Below, piece by piece: positions 10,580-18,524 of a stretch of 64,000 nt of DNA. The stretch is from Streptomyces sp. NRRL F-2580 (GTDB taxonomy: Bacteria > Actinomycetota > Actinomycetes > Streptomycetales > Streptomycetaceae), in assembly GCF_000720115.1 (NCBI RefSeq), contig NZ_JOIR01000004.1, positions 124,001 to 188,000 of the forward strand. The letters run 5' to 3'. The notes below the pieces were generated by a model that saw nothing but the letters and a program-made list of their open reading frames with translations, did not search any database and was not told where the DNA came from. Position numbers and translations under genes: made by a program. Positions within the stretch are counted from its first letter, which is position 1, and every line of letters starts with the position of its first letter.

Positions 10580-11659
10580 GTGAGCGAGAAGAGCCCGAAG
10601 CTGCGCGCCGAGCTGGACGGCATTCCGACGTACAAGCCCGGGAAGCCGGCTGCCGCGGGAGGGCCCGTCGCGTACAAGCTGTCGTCGAACGAGAACCCGT
10701 ACCCGCCGCTGCCGGGCGTGCTGGAGACCGCGGTCTCGGCGGCCGGCAGCTTCAACCGGTACCCCGACATGGCCTGCACCGGCCTCGTGAACGAGCTCGC
10801 CGAGCGCTTCGGAGTGCCGGTCGAGCACATCGCCACGGGCACCGGCTCGGTCGGCGTGGCCCAGTCGCTGATCCAGGCGGCGGCCGGCCCGGGCGACGAG
10901 GTGATCTACGCCTGGCGCTCCTTCGAGGCGTACCCGATCCTCACGCAGATCTCGGGCGCGACCTCGGTGCAGGTCCCGCTGACCGACGGGGACGTGCACG
11001 ACCTGGAGGCCATGGCGGCGGCGATCACCGACCGGACCCGGCTGATCTTCGTCTGCAACCCGAACAACCCCACCGGCACCGCTGTGCGCCGCGCCGAGCT
11101 GGAGCGCTTCCTGGACCGGGTGCCCTCGGACGTCCTGGTGGTCCTGGACGAGGCGTACCGCGAGTTCGTGCGCGACACGGACGTCCCGGACGGCGTCGAG
11201 CTCTACCGCGACCGCCCGAACGTGGCCGTGCTGCGTACGTTCTCCAAGGCGTACGGCCTGGCCGGCCTGCGGGTCGGCTTCGCCATCGCGCACGAGCCGG
11301 TGGCCGCGGCGCTGCGCAAGACGGCCATGCCGTTCGGCGTCAGCCAGCTCGCGCAGGACGCGGCGGTGGCCTCGCTGCGCGCCGAGGACGAGCTGATGGG
11401 CCGCGTCGGGGCGCTGGTGGGCGAGCGCGCGCGGGTGCACGAGACGCTGCTCGCGCAGGGCTGGTCCGTGCCGGACACCCAGGCGAACTTCGTGTGGATG
11501 CGGCTGGGGGAGCGGACCGCCGAGTTCGCGGCGGCCTGCGAGAAGGCCGGTGTGGTGGTCCGGCCCTTCGCGGGCGAGGGCCTGCGGGTCACGATCGGTG
11601 AGACCGAGGCGAACGACCTCTTCCTGCACACGGCGGAGGCGTTCTTCAAGGAGCTGTAG
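10580..11659 (+). CDS. hisC: Histidinol-phosphate / aromatic aminotransferase
   Basis: A 359-residue class I/II PLP aminotransferase. It starts with the family's N-terminal stretch [15 protein letters not shown] (about residues 34-48). The PLP lysine lies in [15 protein letters not shown] (about 219-233), and [11 protein letters not shown] (about 156-166) is the substrate and PLP Asn region. It transfers amino groups between histidinol phosphate or aromatic amino acids and 2-oxo acids. The rest of the his operon is not here, so this is probably the second HisC-type paralogue; an aromatic aminotransferase role is equally possible. GTG 10580 follows GAGGAGG with good spacing. Confidence 0.9.
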   Translation: MSEKSPKLRAELDGIPTYKPGKPAAAGGPVAYKLSSNENPYPPLPGVLETAVSAAGSFNRYPDMACTGLVNELAERFGVPVEHIATGTGSVGVAQSLIQAAAGPGDEVIYAWRSFEAYPILTQISGATSVQVPLTDGDVHDLEAMAAAITDRTRLIFVCNPNNPTGTAVRRAELERFLDRVPSDVLVVLDEAYREFVRDTDVPDGVELYRDRPNVAVLRTFSKAYGLAGLRVGFAIAHEPVAAALRKTAMPFGVSQLAQDAAVASLRAEDELMGRVGALVGERARVHETLLAQGWSVPDTQANFVWMRLGERTAEFAAACEKAGVVVRPFAGEGLRVTIGETEANDLFLHTAEAFFKEL

Positions 11660-11731
11660 GCGGCCGTGGTTGTCCTGGCGGCCGGACCCGGCAGGGGCCG
11701 GCCAGGCCCGGTCCGGGCCTGCGGGGACGGG

Positions 11732-12109
11732 CTAGGCCAGTTCCACGCGGATGGGATCGCCGTCGCGGACGGTGGAGAGCAGGCGGGGGTCGCCGTCGAA
11801 CGAGCCGAGCACGTTGCACGGGCTCGCCAGGCGGCTCTCGCCTCCGCGTGAGATGGGTGTGGGGCCGTAGGGCAGCGCGAGCGCGTCGCCCTCGGTCCAG
11901 AAGGCGACCGTGCCCGGCTCCACGACCTGCTGGGCGTCGTGTTCCAGGGCCACGCAGACGCCGGTGTCGAAGTAGACCTCCTCGCCCCAGGTGTTCGCGG
12001 AGGCGGAGATCGGAAGGGCCTCGGCCAGCGCCTTGCTGGTCGGGGTCTCGTCAAGGGTCGCGGTGAGCTGGCCCGCAGGCCAGGAAATCCGTATCTGCAT
12101 GAGCCGCAT
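11732..12109 (-). CDS. Cyclophilin-like fold protein
   Basis: A small protein of up to 125 residues (MRLMQIRISWPAGQLTATLDETPTSKALAEALPI). It contains stretches such as ANTWGEEVYFDTGV, TVAFWTEGDALALPYGPTPISRG and CNVLGSFDGDPRLL, the pattern of the cyclophilin-like TM1367/DUF369 family. These have the fold but usually not the proline-isomerase residues, and their role is unknown. Met4 (MQIRISW, base 12100) is an alternative start. A 9-bp-arm inverted repeat spans the upstream start codon. The gene is divergent from cydA. Confidence 0.75.
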   Translation of the reverse strand: MRLMQIRISWPAGQLTATLDETPTSKALAEALPISASANTWGEEVYFDTGVCVALEHDAQQVVEPGTVAFWTEGDALALPYGPTPISRGGESRLASPCNVLGSFDGDPRLLSTVRDGDPIRVELA

Positions 12110-12127
12110 TCAACAATCTGTTGAATG
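12107..12127. promoter_or_regulatory. 21-bp palindrome (9-bp arms, ATC centre) at the start of the cyclophilin-like gene
   Basis: CATTCAACA, then ATC, then TGTTGAATG: perfect 9-base arms around a 3-base centre. It overlaps the putative start codon (12107-12109, minus strand) of the cyclophilin-like gene and lies 64 bases from the Rex operator. The form is typical of a dimeric repressor operator. Which regulator binds cannot be told; binding here could affect both divergent genes. Confidence 0.6.
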
Positions 12128-12182
12128 GATTGGCTAGAGGGGTACCCCGCCTGACGGCCGCCGACGGTGGTACGACATAATG

Positions 12183-12208
12183 CTTGTGAATGTGAACGCG
12201 TTCACAAG
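12183..12208 (+). promoter_or_regulatory. Rex operator (ROP) of the cyd operon
   Basis: TGTGAACGCGTTCACA at 12191-12206 is a perfect match to the ROP site bound by the NADH/NAD+-sensing repressor Rex of Streptomyces. A further TTGTGAA directly precedes it, so an outer inverted repeat CTTGTGAA/TTCACAAG (12183-12190 and 12201-12208) shares the right arm. Rex is known to repress cydABCD until the NADH/NAD+ ratio rises, for example under oxygen limitation. The site is about 85 bases upstream of the cydA start. Confidence 0.95.
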
Positions 12209-12290
12209 CGTGTCCTGCTTCCTCCCGGATTGGGTGGGACACAACAGGCAGCCTGCCGCATGATCACGGCGACGCGAAGGAGACGAGGAC

Positions 12291-13796
12291 GTGGACCTGG
12301 CTTTGGCGCCGGAGACTCTGGCGCGCTGGCAGTTCGGCATCACCACCGTCTATCACTTCCTCTTCGTACCCCTGACGATCTCGCTCGCCGCGCTCACGGC
12401 CGGCCTGCAGACCGCGTGGGTGCGCACCGAGAAGGAGAAGTACCTCAGGGCCACGAAGTTCTGGGGGAAGCTTTTCTTGATCAATATCGCGATGGGTGTC
12501 GTCACCGGCATCGTCCAGGAGTTCCAGTTCGGCATGAACTGGTCCGACTACTCGCGCTTCGTCGGCGACATCTTCGGTGCCCCCCTGGCATTCGAGGCGT
12601 TGATCGCGTTCTTCTTCGAGTCGACCTTCATCGGTCTGTGGATCTTCGGCTGGGACAAGCTGCCCAAGAAGATCCACCTGGCCTGCATCTGGATGGTGTC
12701 CATCGGCACGGTCCTGTCCGCCTACTTCATCCTGGCGGCCAATTCCTGGATGCAGCACCCGGTCGGCTACCGCATCAACGAGGAGCGGGGCCGGGCCGAG
12801 CTCACCGACTTCTGGCTCGTGCTCACCCAGAACACCGCCCTCACCCAGTTCTTCCACACCATCACGGCCGCCTTCCTGGTGGGCGGTGCGTTCATGACCG
12901 GCATCGCCGCCTTCCACCTGGCGCGCAAGAGGCACATCCCCGTGATGCGGAGCTCGCTGCGGCTCGGCCTGGTCGTCATGATCATCGCCGGCATGGGCAC
13001 CGCCCTGAGCGGTGACCTGCTCGGCAAGGTGATGTTCAAGCAGCAGCCCATGAAGATGGCCGCCGCCGAGGCGCTCTGGGACGGCGAGGCGCCGGCCCCC
13101 TTCTCGGTCTTCGCCTACGGCGACGTGGAGAAGGGCCACAACAAGGTCGCGATAGAGATTCCCGGCCTGCTGTCCTTCCTGGCCAACGACGACTTCACCT
13201 CGTTCGTCCCGGGCATCAACGACGTCAACAAGGCGGAGCAGGAGAAGTTCGGCCCCGGCGACTACCGGCCCAACATCCCGGTCGCCTACTGGGGTTTCCG
13301 CTGGATGATCGGCTTCGGCATGGCCTCCCTCGGCATCGGCGTGCTGGGTCTGTGGCTGACCCGCAAGAAGTTCATGCTGCCGCCCGGCCTGCGTACCGGG
13401 GAGGACGAGGTCCCCAACCTGGTCCTCTTCAAGAAGGCGCTGAGCCCGAAGTTCGCCGACCTGTACTGGATCGTCGCGCTCTGGACGATGGGCTTCCCGC
13501 TGATCGCCAGCTCGTGGGGCTGGATCTTCACCGAGATGGGGCGCCAGCCCTGGGTGGTCTACGGAGTCCTGCGCACCCGGGACGCGGTCTCGCCGAACGT
13601 CTCCCAGGCCGAGGTGCTCACCTCGATGATCGGCTTCACTCTCCTCTACGCGGTGCTCGCCGTCATCGAGGTCAAGCTCCTCGTCAAGTACGTCAAGGCC
13701 GGACCGCCCGAGCTCACCGAGGCCGATCTCAACCCGCCCACCAAGATCGGCGGGGACGACAAGAACCCCGACCGGCCGATGGCCTTCTCGTACTGA
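12291..13796 (+). CDS. cydA: Cytochrome bd oxidase subunit I
   Basis: A 501-residue membrane protein that carries the hemes and oxidises quinol while reducing oxygen. The N-terminal heme His lies in TTVYHFLFVPLTI (about residues 18-30). The conserved acidic helix FEALIAFFFESTFIG is at about 99-113, the second His at QFFHTITAAF (about 185-194), and GRQPWVVYG is conserved near the late quinol-binding region. The Q-loop is short, as usual in Gram-positive bacteria. GTG 12291 follows AAGGAG. It is the first gene of the cydA-cydB-cydCD operon behind the Rex operator. Confidence 0.97.
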   Translation: MDLALAPETLARWQFGITTVYHFLFVPLTISLAALTAGLQTAWVRTEKEKYLRATKFWGKLFLINIAMGVVTGIVQEFQFGMNWSDYSRFVGDIFGAPLAFEALIAFFFESTFIGLWIFGWDKLPKKIHLACIWMVSIGTVLSAYFILAANSWMQHPVGYRINEERGRAELTDFWLVLTQNTALTQFFHTITAAFLVGGAFMTGIAAFHLARKRHIPVMRSSLRLGLVVMIIAGMGTALSGDLLGKVMFKQQPMKMAAAEALWDGEAPAPFSVFAYGDVEKGHNKVAIEIPGLLSFLANDDFTSFVPGINDVNKAEQEKFGPGDYRPNIPVAYWGFRWMIGFGMASLGIGVLGLWLTRKKFMLPPGLRTGEDEVPNLVLFKKALSPKFADLYWIVALWTMGFPLIASSWGWIFTEMGRQPWVVYGVLRTRDAVSPNVSQAEVLTSMIGFTLLYAVLAVIEVKLLVKYVKAGPPELTEADLNPPTKIGGDDKNPDRPMAFSY

Positions 13797-13814
13797 GGCT
13801 GAGGAGACCGCACC

Positions 13815-14816
13815 ATGCAACTCCACGACGTCTGGTTCGTACTCATCGCCGTCCTGTGGACCGGCTACTTCTTCCTGGAGGGCTTCGACTTCGGAGTCGG
13901 CGTACTGACCAAGCTGCTCGCCCGCGACCGTACGGAGAGGCGGGTCCTGATCAACACCATCGGGCCCGTGTGGGACGGCAACGAGGTCTGGCTGCTCACG
14001 GCGGGCGGTGCGACCTTCGCCGCCTTCCCCGAGTGGTACGCCACCCTCTTCTCCGGCTTCTACCTGCCGCTGCTGCTCATCCTGGTGTGCCTCATCATCC
14101 GCGGCGTCGCCTTCGAGTACCGGCACAAGCGCCCCGAGGACCGGTGGCAGACCAACTGGGAACACGCGATCTTCTGGACCTCGCTGATCCCCGCCTTCCT
14201 GTGGGGCGTGGCCTTCGCCAACATCGTCCGCGGTGTGAAGATCGACGAGAACATGGAGTACGTCGGCAGCCTCTTCGACCTGCTCAACGTCTACTCGATC
14301 CTGGGCGGACTGGTCACCCTCACCCTCTTCACCTTCCACGGCGCCGTCTTCACCTCGCTCAAGACGGTCGGTGACATCCGGGACCGCTCGCGGAAGCTGG
14401 CGACCGGGCTGGGCGTCATCACCGCCGCGCTGGCACTGGTCTTCCTGATCTGGACCCAGGTCTCCCGCGGCGACGGCAAGAGCCTGGTCGCGATGGCCGT
14501 CGCCGTGCTGGCACTGCTCGGGGCGCTCGGCGCCAACCTCAAGGGTCGCGAGGGCTGGTCTTTCGCACTGTCCGGGGTCACCATCGCGGCGGCCGTCGCG
14601 ATGCTCTTCCTGACGCTCTTCCCGAACGTCATGCCGTCCTCGCTGAACGACGCCTGGAACCTCACGGTCACCAACGCCTCGTCCAGCCCGTACACCTTGA
14701 AGATCATGACCTGGTGCGCGGCCGTGGCCACCCCGCTCGTCCTCCTCTACCAGGGCTGGACGTACTGGGTGTTCCGCAAGCGGATCGGTACGCAGCACAT
14801 CGTCGACGTGCACTGA
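13815..14816 (+). CDS. cydB: Cytochrome bd oxidase subunit II
   Basis: A 333-residue integral membrane protein starting MQLHDVWFVLIAVLWTGYFFLEGFDFGVG, the typical CydB N-terminus. WDGNEVWLLTAGGATFAAFPEWYA at about 55-78 is the CydB family hallmark. It forms the oxidase complex with CydA in the cytoplasmic membrane. It follows cydA by 18 bases with its own GAGGAG ribosome-binding site. Confidence 0.97.
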   Translation: MQLHDVWFVLIAVLWTGYFFLEGFDFGVGVLTKLLARDRTERRVLINTIGPVWDGNEVWLLTAGGATFAAFPEWYATLFSGFYLPLLLILVCLIIRGVAFEYRHKRPEDRWQTNWEHAIFWTSLIPAFLWGVAFANIVRGVKIDENMEYVGSLFDLLNVYSILGGLVTLTLFTFHGAVFTSLKTVGDIRDRSRKLATGLGVITAALALVFLIWTQVSRGDGKSLVAMAVAVLALLGALGANLKGREGWSFALSGVTIAAAVAMLFLTLFPNVMPSSLNDAWNLTVTNASSSPYTLKIMTWCAAVATPLVLLYQGWTYWVFRKRIGTQHIVDVH

Positions 14817-14855
14817 GTTCCGCGCCACCCCGCCCGTCCGACCCTCCCCTGGGGG

Positions 14856-17800
14856 ATGTTTCACGTGAAACCGATCGACCCGCGCCTGCTTCGGTACGCC
14901 CGCTCGACCCGCCTCTTCCTGGGCGCGGTCGTGGCCCTGGGGCTCGTCGGGGCCGGGCTGGTCGTCGGTCAGGCGATGCTGCTCGCCGAGATCGTGGTCG
15001 GAGCCTTCGAGAAGGGCCTGGGCGGCGAAGCGCTCCGGACGCCGCTGCTGCTGCTCGCGGCGGTGGCGCTCGGGCGCGGCCTGATCGCCTGGCTGACGGA
15101 GCTGGCGGCGCACCGCGCCAGCGCGGCGGTCAAATCGGAGCTGCGGGGTCGGCTGCTGGACCGGGCTGCGGATCTCGGCCCCGGCCGGCTCACCGGGCAG
15201 AAGACCGGGTCGCTGGTGTCACTGGCCACCCGGGGTGTGGACGCGCTCGACGACTACTTCTCCCGCTACCTGCCCCAGCTGGGTCTCGCGGTGGTCGTGC
15301 CGGTGGCGGTCCTGGCCCGCATCGTCACCGAGGACTGGGTGTCGGCGGCCATCATCGTGGTCACGCTGCCCCTGATCCCCGTGTTCATGGTGCTCATCGG
15401 CATGGCCACCCAGTCCCGGATGGACCGCCAGTGGCGGCTGCTGTCCCGGTTGTCGGGGCACTTCCTCGACGTGGTGGCCGGCCTTCCCACGCTGAAGGTC
15501 TTCGGCCGGGCCAAGGCGCAGGCCGAGTCGATCCGCAAGATCACCGACGACTACCGGCGCGCGACGATGCGGACCCTGCGCATCGCCTTCCTCTCCTCCT
15601 TCGCCCTGGAACTGCTGGCGACCCTGTCGGTGGCCCTGGTCGCCGTGACCATCGGCATGCGACTGGTCCACGGTGAGCTGGACCTCTACACCGGCCTGGT
15701 CATCCTGATCCTGGCGCCCGAGGCGTACCTGCCGCTGCGGCAGGTGGGGGCGCAGTACCACGCGGCCGCGGAGGGACTGGCGGCCGCGGAGGAGATCTTC
15801 GAGATCCTGGAGGCCCCCGCCACCGGTCCGGCGGGGACGGCCGGGCTGCCCGGCGGCGCCCCCCTGCGGATCGAGATCGACGGGGTCGCCGTCCGCTACG
15901 AGGGCCGGGGCGAGGACTCCCCCGGGCCGGTCTCGCTGACCGTCGCGCCGGGAGAGTGCGTGGCCCTCACCGGTCCGAGCGGCGCGGGCAAGTCCACCCT
16001 GCTCCAGGTGCTGCTGGGGTTCGTGACGCCGACCGCGGGGCGGGTGCGGATCGCCGGCGTGGACCTGGCCGAGCTGTCGTCGGTGCACTGGCGGGAGCAG
16101 GTCGCCTGGGTGCCGCAGCGGCCGCACCTGTTCGCCGGGACGATCGCCGAGAACGTCCGGTTGGCCCGCGCGGGGGCCTCCGACAGCGAGGTGGACGGGG
16201 CCCTGAAGGACGCCGGGGCCTGGGAGTTCGTGACCGCGCTGCCGCGCGGGGCGCAGACGCTGCTCGGCGAGGGCGGTGTGGGACTGTCCGCCGGGCAGCG
16301 GCAGCGACTGGCCCTGGCGCGCGCCTTCCTCGCGGACCGGCCCGTGCTGCTCCTGGACGAGCCGACGGCTGCGCTGGACGGTGAGACCGAGGCGGGGATC
16401 GTGGACGCGGTCCGGCGGCTGTCCGCAGGGCGGACCGTCCTGCTGGTCGTGCACCGGCCAGCGCTGCTCGCGGTCGCGGACCGGGTGGTCCCGATGGCGG
16501 CGGGCGGGCCCGCCGAGCTCTTGGCCGACGGGCGCCCCGTTGAGGGGTCTCTTGCCGAGGGGCCCCGCCGGGGCGGTGCTCTTCCCGAGGGGCCGGACCG
16601 TGAGGGGCTGCTCCCCCACCCGGGCGCTTCCCGTGACGCGGGCCGTGCCCAGTCCCCCGGCGACAGCGGCCCGGACGCCGGGGAGTGGATCCTCGGCGCC
16701 GAGCCCGAGCGGGTGCGGGCCGGCGGCGGGACCGATGCGCGCGGGGCCGATCCGCTGCGCCGGGTGCGGGCGGTGGCCAAGGCCTGGCAGGGACGGTTCA
16801 GGCTCGGGCTGCTGCTCGGGGCGCTGGCCGTGGGATGCAGCGTCGGCCTGATGGCCGTGTCCGGCTGGCTGATCTCACGGGCCTCCGAACAGCCGCCCGT
16901 GCTCTATCTGATGGTGGCCGTCACAGCCACCCGGGCCTTCGGAATGGGGCGCGCCGTCTTCCGGTACGCGGAACGGCTCGTCTCCCACGACGCCGTGCTG
17001 CGGATGCTCGCCGACCTGCGGGTGTCCGTCTACCGGCGGCTGGAGCGCATCGCGCCCGCCGGGCTGCGCGAGCACCGGCGCGGGGACCTGCTGGTCCGAC
17101 TGGTGGCCGACGCCGACGCCCTCCAGGACTACTGGCTGCGCTGGCTGCTGCCGGTCGGTACCGCCCTGCTCGTCGGAACCGGTTCGGTCGCCTTCACCAC
17201 CTGGCTGCTTCCCGAGGCCGGAGCCGTGCTCGCCACCGGGCTGCTCGCCGCCGGCATCGGGGTGCCGCTGGTCAGCGGGGCCTGCGCCCGCCGGGCGGAG
17301 CGCAGGCTCGCGCCCGGGCGGGGCGAGCTCGCCACCCGGGTGGCCGATCTCCTCACCGGCACCGCGGAGCTGACCGTGGCCGGTGCGCTGGACGACCGTA
17401 AGGGCCGGGCGCATGAGAGCGACGGTGTGCTGACCCGCATCGCGGCGCGGGGTGCCGCCGCGAGCGGGCTGGGCGGCGGGCTGTCCGCCCTCGTGTGCGG
17501 GCTCACCGTGGTGGCCGCCGCGGCCGTCGCCGCGAACGCCGTCCATGACGGGCGGCTGTCCGGGGTGGCCATGGCCGTTGCGGTCCTGACGCCCCTCGCC
17601 GCCTTCGAGGCGGTGAACGGACTTCCGCTCGCCGTCCAGTACCGTCAGCGGGTGCGCCGCAGCGCCGAGCGGGTCTACGAGGTCATCGACGCGCCGGTCC
17701 CGGTCGCCGAGCCGGAGCAGCCCGCCGCCGCTCCCGCTTCGCCCTTCCCGCTGCGGCTGACGGGGCTCGCCGCCCGCCACCCCGGCCAGGACCGTGACGC

Positions 17801-18500
17801 CCTGCACGGGCTGGACCTGACCCTGGAGGCCGGCCGCCGCATCGCCGTCGTCGGCCCCTCGGGCTCCGGAAAGACCACGCTGGCCCAGGTCATGCTCCGC
17901 TTCCTGGATCCGTACGAGGGCACGTACACCCTGGGCGGGACCGACGCGCGCACCCTCGACGGCGACGATGTCCGCGCGCTCGTGGGCCTGTGCGCCCAGG
18001 ACGCCCACATCTTCGACAGCTCGGTGCGGGAGAACCTGCGCCTGGCCCGGACCGGGGCGGGCGAGGAGCAGCTGCGCGAGGCGCTGGCCGCGGCCCGGTT
18101 GCTGGAGTGGGCCGACGGACTTCCGGACGGCCTGGACACCCTGGTCGGCGAGCACGGCGAGCGGATCTCGGGCGGTCAGCGCCAGCGACTGGCCCTGGCC
18201 CGGGCGCTGCTCGCGGACTTCCCCGTACTGGTCCTGGATGAGCCGGCCGAGCACCTGGACCTGGCCACGGCGGACGCCCTGACGGCGGACCTGCTGGCCG
18301 CGACCGAGGGCCGGACCACCGTGCTGATCACGCACCGGCTGGCCGGCCTGGCGGCGGTCGACGAGGTGATCGTGCTGGACCACGGCGAGGTCGTGCAGCG
18401 CGGCGCGTACGCGGGGCTGGCCGCGGCCGAGGGACCGCTGCGGAGGCTGCTGGAGCGCGAAAGGGCCACGGACGGGACTTTGGCCAACTTTCCCCGCTAA
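14856..18500 (+). CDS. cydCD: CydDC-type ABC exporter, two half-transporters fused in one protein
   Basis: A 1214-residue protein joining a CydD-like half (membrane domain about 10-320, ATPase about 330-560) to a CydC-like half (membrane about 640-900, ATPase about 960-1210) through a Pro/Gly-rich linker. Walker A motifs are GPSGAGKST (about 373) and GPSGSGKTT (about 1000), signatures LSAGQRQRLAL and ISGGQRQRLAL, Walker B LLLDEPTAALD and LVLDEPAEHLD. CydDC is needed for assembly of cytochrome bd and exports reduced thiols. A parS site (14858-14871) overlaps the start region. ATG 14856 has G5 directly against it, whereas GTG 14865 (VKPIDPRLL), inside parS, has the same G5 at nine bases and may be the true start. 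Confidence 0.95.
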   Translation: MFHVKPIDPRLLRYARSTRLFLGAVVALGLVGAGLVVGQAMLLAEIVVGAFEKGLGGEALRTPLLLLAAVALGRGLIAWLTELAAHRASAAVKSELRGRLLDRAADLGPGRLTGQKTGSLVSLATRGVDALDDYFSRYLPQLGLAVVVPVAVLARIVTEDWVSAAIIVVTLPLIPVFMVLIGMATQSRMDRQWRLLSRLSGHFLDVVAGLPTLKVFGRAKAQAESIRKITDDYRRATMRTLRIAFLSSFALELLATLSVALVAVTIGMRLVHGELDLYTGLVILILAPEAYLPLRQVGAQYHAAAEGLAAAEEIFEILEAPATGPAGTAGLPGGAPLRIEIDGVAVRYEGRGEDSPGPVSLTVAPGECVALTGPSGAGKSTLLQVLLGFVTPTAGRVRIAGVDLAELSSVHWREQVAWVPQRPHLFAGTIAENVRLARAGASDSEVDGALKDAGAWEFVTALPRGAQTLLGEGGVGLSAGQRQRLALARAFLADRPVLLLDEPTAALDGETEAGIVDAVRRLSAGRTVLLVVHRPALLAVADRVVPMAAGGPAELLADGRPVEGSLAEGPRRGGALPEGPDREGLLPHPGASRDAGRAQSPGDSGPDAGEWILGAEPERVRAGGGTDARGADPLRRVRAVAKAWQGRFRLGLLLGALAVGCSVGLMAVSGWLISRASEQPPVLYLMVAVTATRAFGMGRAVFRYAERLVSHDAVLRMLADLRVSVYRRLERIAPAGLREHRRGDLLVRLVADADALQDYWLRWLLPVGTALLVGTGSVAFTTWLLPEAGAVLATGLLAAGIGVPLVSGACARRAERRLAPGRGELATRVADLLTGTAELTVAGALDDRKGRAHESDGVLTRIAARGAAASGLGGGLSALVCGLTVVAAAAVAANAVHDGRLSGVAMAVAVLTPLAAFEAVNGLPLAVQYRQRVRRSAERVYEVIDAPVPVAEPEQPAAAPASPFPLRLTGLAARHPGQDRDALHGLDLTLEAGRRIAVVGPSGSGKTTLAQVMLRFLDPYEGTYTLGGTDARTLDGDDVRALVGLCAQDAHIFDSSVRENLRLARTGAGEEQLREALAAARLLEWADGLPDGLDTLVGEHGERISGGQRQRLALARALLADFPVLVLDEPAEHLDLATADALTADLLAATEGRTTVLITHRLAGLAAVDEVIVLDHGEVVQRGAYAGLAAAEGPLRRLLERERATDGTLANFPR
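14858..14871. other. parS site 1 (ParB-binding centromere sequence)
   Basis: A perfect GTTTCACGTGAAAC. In Streptomyces, ParB loads on this 14-mer and forms the segregation complex around oriC. Here it overlaps the cydCD start and is read as F-H-V-K. Confidence 0.93.
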
Positions 18501-18524
18501 TGGGGACTAACTAGTCTCAAGAAC

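Noticed and set aside
12264..15113. A 949-residue minus-strand open frame over cydA and cydB.
   Set aside because: The predicted protein is low-complexity (Glu/Gly/Asp/Arg), has no motif, and lies exactly opposite two certain genes.
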